Below, piece after piece: positions 33,159 to 38,018 of a stretch of DNA of 38,018 nucleotides. Below the pieces are notes generated by a model that did no database searches, was not told the DNA's origin, and saw nothing but the letters and a program-made list of their open reading frames with translations. This DNA comes from Nitrospira sp. GTDB taxonomy: Bacteria; Nitrospirota; Nitrospiria; Nitrospirales; Nitrospiraceae. Each line of letters starts with the position of its first letter. Position 1 is the stretch's first letter. A program made the position numbers and the translations under genes. The stretch is taken from contig JARFXP010000013.1 in NCBI GenBank assembly GCA_029194675.1, positions 1 to 38,018 on the forward strand, given 5' to 3'.

Positions 33159-34370
33159 TCAGCCTATTGCTTTGTCGATCTGATCGCAGACATAGCTTGC
33201 GAAGGGGAGCGAACAGGTAAAGGCGGGAGATACGGCGTTGAGCACGTGCATGGAGCGGTTGTCCCATTCCAAGACGAAATCCATCTCAAGCTTTCTCTTC
33301 GTGATGTCGAGCAGCTGGGCTCGAATTCCGGGACGACCCCATGTGCGGTAGTGACGTTCGGCCACGCCCTCGGCGAGTACCGAGGCAAGTGATACCATCT
33401 TGCTCCGCGAGTATTTTGCGATCTCTTCCATCGCCAAGCGTCGGAAATCGAATCCAGCTCCCGTCAGTAATCCGAACCCTCGGCTCGCGACTTCGACGAG
33501 CTCACGGAAGTTGACGTTCCCGAGCCCCTCATAATTCTCGCGCCACAAAGCCGGAATGGCTGTCGGACCGATCTTGGCCTTTCCGTCAGCCGTGATCGTG
33601 AAGTGGACACCCAGGAACGGATTCCTGAGATCCGGGACAGGGTAAATATTGGTACGGATCGCACCCGGTGGTTCATCGGAATAGAGGTAGAGGCCCTTAA
33701 ACGGCAGGATGCGATACTTTTCCGAGAATCCATAGTCCATGGCAATTTTGTCGGCATACAGACCGGCGGCGTTGACGACGTATCCGGCTTGGATGCTGTC
33801 CTGGTTTGTCCTAACGTTCCCGTTGTCTCGTCCCCGGTAGGCCGTGCCGCACCGGATCTGAATACCCTCATGGAGCGCATCCTGCTGCATGGCATTGACG
33901 ACCTGGAGCGGATTTACCGTCGAGGTGCGTGGGGAAAAGAGAGCCCGTTGGTATGTTTTCACACGCGGTTCTATGGACTTGGCTTCCGCCTCCGAGAGGG
34001 CCTGAAGCTCAATGCCGTTGAGTTGTCCGCGACGGAATAATTCATCGAGCGAGGGCAAATCCGCTGCATCCTTCGCGACGACGAGCTTGCCGCATCTATT
34101 GAGGGGAATTTGTTTTTCCTCGCAGTAGGCGGTAAGCCGCTCATTTCCGAGGCGGGTAAACTTCGCTTTGAGGCTGTCCGGCGAGTAATAGAAGCCTGCA
34201 TGAAGCACGCCGCTATTGCGCCCGCTGGCATGGGCTCCACACAAGGGTTCCTTTTCAATGAGAAGAATGCGGGTATCAGTCCGGCGTCTCCGCAGCTCGC
34301 GGGCAATGCTCAGCCCAATCACTCCGCCTCCAATGACAAGAAAATCACAGGTCTGCATGTCGTTTGGCAT
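33159..34370 (-). CDS. lhgO: L-2-hydroxyglutarate oxidase-like FAD protein
   Basis: A 403-residue FAD-dependent oxidoreductase of the DAO family on the minus strand. The FAD-binding motif is VIGGGVIGLSIAREL (12-26), followed by LIEKEPLCGAHASGRNSGVL and HAGFYYSPDSLKAKF, which are typical of LhgO and related enzymes. The C-terminal half has KIGPTAIPALWRENYEG and GRPGIRAQLLD. LhgO oxidises L-2-hydroxyglutarate to 2-oxoglutarate at the membrane quinone pool; the assignment to that substrate is by family resemblance. ATG at 34370 has GGAG close upstream; an ATG four codons later is possible. It lies downstream of bioA on the same strand. Confidence 0.85.
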   Translation of the reverse strand: MPNDMQTCDFLVIGGGVIGLSIARELRRRRTDTRILLIEKEPLCGAHASGRNSGVLHAGFYYSPDSLKAKFTRLGNERLTAYCEEKQIPLNRCGKLVVAKDAADLPSLDELFRRGQLNGIELQALSEAEAKSIEPRVKTYQRALFSPRTSTVNPLQVVNAMQQDALHEGIQIRCGTAYRGRDNGNVRTNQDSIQAGYVVNAAGLYADKIAMDYGFSEKYRILPFKGLYLYSDEPPGAIRTNIYPVPDLRNPFLGVHFTITADGKAKIGPTAIPALWRENYEGLGNVNFRELVEVASRGFGLLTGAGFDFRRLAMEEIAKYSRSKMVSLASVLAEGVAERHYRTWGRPGIRAQLLDITKRKLEMDFVLEWDNRSMHVLNAVSPAFTCSLPFASYVCDQIDKAIG

Positions 34371-34405
34371 TTCTCCTGGTGGATCAGCGGAGCATCAAGC
34401 GACGT

Positions 34406-35773
34406 TCAGTCAATGTGCAGAGTCTCCACGGATTTTTTGAGGATTTCCACCATTTTCTTCAATTCCTCGGTGGAAGTCGATAACGGCGGTATGAGGACGA
34501 GTACATTGCCGATCGGTCTCAAGATCAGCCCTTTCGATCGGGCGATCGATGCCACGCGGTGACCGGATTTGGTGCTGAGCGGGTAGGACTCTTTGGTCTT
34601 CTTCTCTTTGACCAATTCGATTCCTACCATGAACCCACGTTGTCGGATGTCGCCGACATGAGGCATGTCAGCTATTGGCTTCAGCCATTGGGTCAGCATT
34701 TTGATCTTTGAGAAGAGTCGGGCGAGCGTCTTTTCTTGGCGAAAGATTTGGAGATTGGCGAGGGCCACGGCACAGCCCAAGGGATTGCCGGTGAAGCTGT
34801 GACCATGGAAAAAGGTTTTGAACTCGTCGTAGGCTCCGAGAAAACCTCTGTAGATCTCGTCGGTTGTTAATGTTGCCGCCAGCGGCATATAGCCGCCGGT
34901 GAGCCCTTTGCTGATCGCCATCAGATCCGGTATCACACCTTCATGCTCGCAGGCGAACATTCGGCCCGTTCGTCCGAATCCCGTCGCCACTTCATCGGCG
35001 ATCAATAGGACATCGTACTTCGTGCAGAGCTCACGGATTCGCTTTAAGTAGCCGGCCGGCTGGGGAACCATACCGGCAGCTGCTTGCATCAGCGGCTCGA
35101 TGATGAAGCCGGCCAGTTCACGATGACGACGTTTCAAGATCTGTTCGATTGGGTCGATACAAGCCATTCGACAAGAGGGGTAGTTCAGGTCAAGCGGACA
35201 GCGGTAGCAATAGGGCGGTTCCGCTTCCAGGGTCGAAAATAGTAGCGGCTTGAATCGAGAGTGAAACAGTTCGATGTTGCCGACGCTCACAGCGCCGATC
35301 GTATCTCCGTGATAGGCCAGCTTGAGATGGAGGAAGGTGTGTTTGGGTTCGGCCTCAGGGCGCCGTTGCTGCCAGTATTGAACGGCCATCTTCAGCGCAA
35401 CCTCGACCGCCGTGGAGCCGTTGTCCGAATAGAAGACGCGTGTGAGCCCCTTTGGCGCGATCCGGATCAACTCGCGCGCCAGCTCAATGGCTGGTGGGTT
35501 GGAGAGGCCAAGCAACGTGGAGTGGGCAATTTTGTCGAGTTGCTTTTTGAGTGCACGGTCCAGGGCTGGATGTCGATGGCCATGAAGGTTCACCCAGATG
35601 GACGAGGTGCCATCCAGGTATTGTTTTCCCTCTGTATCAATGAGATAAGAACCTTTTCCACGCTCAATGATCAGCGGTTCTTCCTGTTCCCATTCCTGCA
35701 TCTGGGTAAACGGATGCCAGAGGTAGCGACGATCCCAGTCTCTGAGCTGCTTGGTAGAAGGTTGTCGGGTCAT
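34406..35773 (-). CDS. bioA: Adenosylmethionine-8-amino-7-oxononanoate aminotransferase
   Basis: A 455-residue class III PLP aminotransferase of biotin synthesis (7-keto-8-aminopelargonate to 7,8-diaminopelargonate, with SAM as amino donor). The N-terminus DRRYLWHPFTQMQEW is diagnostic of BioA. Other marks are SSIWVNLHGHRHP, FYSDNGSTAVEVALKMA (114-130), the PLP aspartate in LIADEVATGFGRTG (D260) and the Schiff-base lysine K289 (MAISKGLTGGYMPLA). No other bio gene is in the window, so the pathway is scattered. It is followed 35 bp later by lhgO on the same strand. Confidence 0.93.
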   Translation of the reverse strand: MTRQPSTKQLRDWDRRYLWHPFTQMQEWEQEEPLIIERGKGSYLIDTEGKQYLDGTSSIWVNLHGHRHPALDRALKKQLDKIAHSTLLGLSNPPAIELARELIRIAPKGLTRVFYSDNGSTAVEVALKMAVQYWQQRRPEAEPKHTFLHLKLAYHGDTIGAVSVGNIELFHSRFKPLLFSTLEAEPPYCYRCPLDLNYPSCRMACIDPIEQILKRRHRELAGFIIEPLMQAAAGMVPQPAGYLKRIRELCTKYDVLLIADEVATGFGRTGRMFACEHEGVIPDLMAISKGLTGGYMPLAATLTTDEIYRGFLGAYDEFKTFFHGHSFTGNPLGCAVALANLQIFRQEKTLARLFSKIKMLTQWLKPIADMPHVGDIRQRGFMVGIELVKEKKTKESYPLSTKSGHRVASIARSKGLILRPIGNVLVLIPPLSTSTEELKKMVEILKKSVETLHID

Positions 35774-35790
35774 ACCAGCCGAGTCATGGA

Positions 35791-35872
35791 GTCATTAGTC
35801 AGCGGTCAACAGTCGACTCTGGATGCCGGCAAGAATTGCTCGGCCATTGACCGATGACCAGTGACTAATGAC
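35791..35872. repeat. Inverted repeat between divergent bioA and lepA
   Basis: GTCATTAGTCAGCGGTCA (35791-35808) pairs with the right arm at 35848-35872 (TGACCGATGACC, then AGTGACTAATGAC), separated by 39 nt. The right arm is longer. It lies in the divergent control region, so it could be an operator, or one more copy of a dispersed palindromic repeat. Confidence 0.55.
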
Positions 35873-35924
35873 CAATGTATCGGTCTCGCGTGCGGCGCGT
35901 GATTATAGGCGGGATGCGATCTCT

Positions 35925-35953
35925 TTGACAACCTGCAAGGCAGTTACTATAAT
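35925..35953 (+). promoter_or_regulatory. Consensus sigma-70 promoter of lepA
   Basis: TTGACA (35925-35930), 17-bp spacer, TATAAT (35948-35953): a perfect match. The expected start of transcription near 35960 rules out the upstream ATGs at 35868 and 35952 as starts of lepA and leaves 35970, with a leader of only about 10 nt. Confidence 0.85.
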
Positions 35954-35969
35954 GAACCGATTTTCACGG

Positions 35970-37777
<1,808 letters not shown>

Positions 37778-37781
<4 letters not shown>

Positions 37782-38018
37782 GTCTCGACCAGAATCAGAG
37801 AAACGTGGAGAAGCTGTCAGGTTCCCCTCGGGGAGGAGAGCAGGCCTCGCTTTCCGGAGCTAAGATGGTCAGCAACGCGGATCACACAGGGCGCAAGTCC
37901 ATCGTCCGGGAGTATGCGGAGGCGATCATCGTGGCCATGCTGTTGGCGTTTGCCATCCGCGTGTTCGTCGTGCAGGCATTTAAGATTCCATCAGGGTCGA
38001 TGATTCCCACCTTGCTGA
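37778..38018 (+). CDS. lepB: Signal peptidase I, cut by the window end
   Basis: The first 80 codons of a type I signal peptidase. After a hydrophilic N-terminus of about 45 residues comes a transmembrane segment ([20 protein letters not shown]) and then the catalytic serine motif [10 protein letters not shown]. The catalytic lysine and the rest lie beyond the window. It starts at ATG 37778, overlapping the lepA stop by four bases and preceded by GAGAGGA, so translation is coupled. The lepA-lepB pairing is the classical arrangement. Confidence 0.9.

Overview
The window reads as a chromosomal segment of a GC-rich Gram-negative bacterium, most likely a Nitrospira-type member of the Nitrospirota. 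That assignment is inference: it rests on the gene order pyrR-pyrB-pyrC-(DUF4149)-carA-sppA-M48 peptidase-carB-greA, on PyrR attenuation in a lipoprotein-bearing organism, and on short intergenic elements with inverted ends of a kind I associate with Nitrospira. No 16S rRNA or tRNA gene is present to confirm it.

Layout. (1) 1-4.7 kb is a worn accessory zone: the end of an IS3 orfA, a broken IS1380 transposase, two Sel1-repeat envelope proteins, an exported YqgE/AlgH protein and a dead IS3-family element. (2) 5.0-9.4 kb holds a TupA-like ATP-grasp gene, an unrecognised secreted protein and a large protein with a CorA-like membrane end. (3) 9.9-20.1 kb is the most interesting part: a self-contained candidate RiPP (ribosomally made, post-translationally modified peptide) system. 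It has a stand-alone sigma-54 activator, a Trp/Gly/Pro-rich coiled-coil protein, two cobalamin-binding radical SAM enzymes (one with the CX7CX2C signature of the RiPP-maturation radical SAM protein 1 family), a decayed outer-membrane protein gene, a PatA/PatG-type subtilase, and four small Cys-rich peptides in a row. The peptides share a short N-terminus of the form M-[RK]-[LI]-P-x-Q-[SA]-A but have unrelated C-terminal cores. (4) 20.2-21.2 kb is scar tissue: an 804-bp group II intron whose encoded protein has been deleted down to 43 codons, then the last 147 bp of a second CorA-like gene. (5) 21.4-38.0 kb is housekeeping: a PyrR-attenuated pyrimidine operon, sppA, an M48 peptidase, carB, greA, a SAM hydrolase-like gene, lhgO and bioA on the minus strand, then lepA and the start of lepB.

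How the island may work (inference). The activator at 9961 lacks any sensory domain but keeps GAFTGA. Two homologous ~190-bp upstream regions (11.1-11.3 and 16.3-16.5 kb) each carry a TGTCC-N7-GGACA palindrome about 90-100 bp before a -24/-12-like element. One drives the coiled-coil gene and the two radical SAM genes; the other drives the protease and the peptides. The radical SAM enzymes would modify peptide cores and the PatG-like protease would remove leaders or cyclise products. No obvious exporter is intact in the window, and the one outer-membrane gene between the two transcription units is frameshifted.

Pyrimidine genes appear to be controlled by a leader RNA: a -35/-10 pair, a PyrR-binding loop and a strong intrinsic terminator directly before pyrR. 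All coordinates were counted by eye from the sequence. Family names come from recognised motifs; no database search was run.
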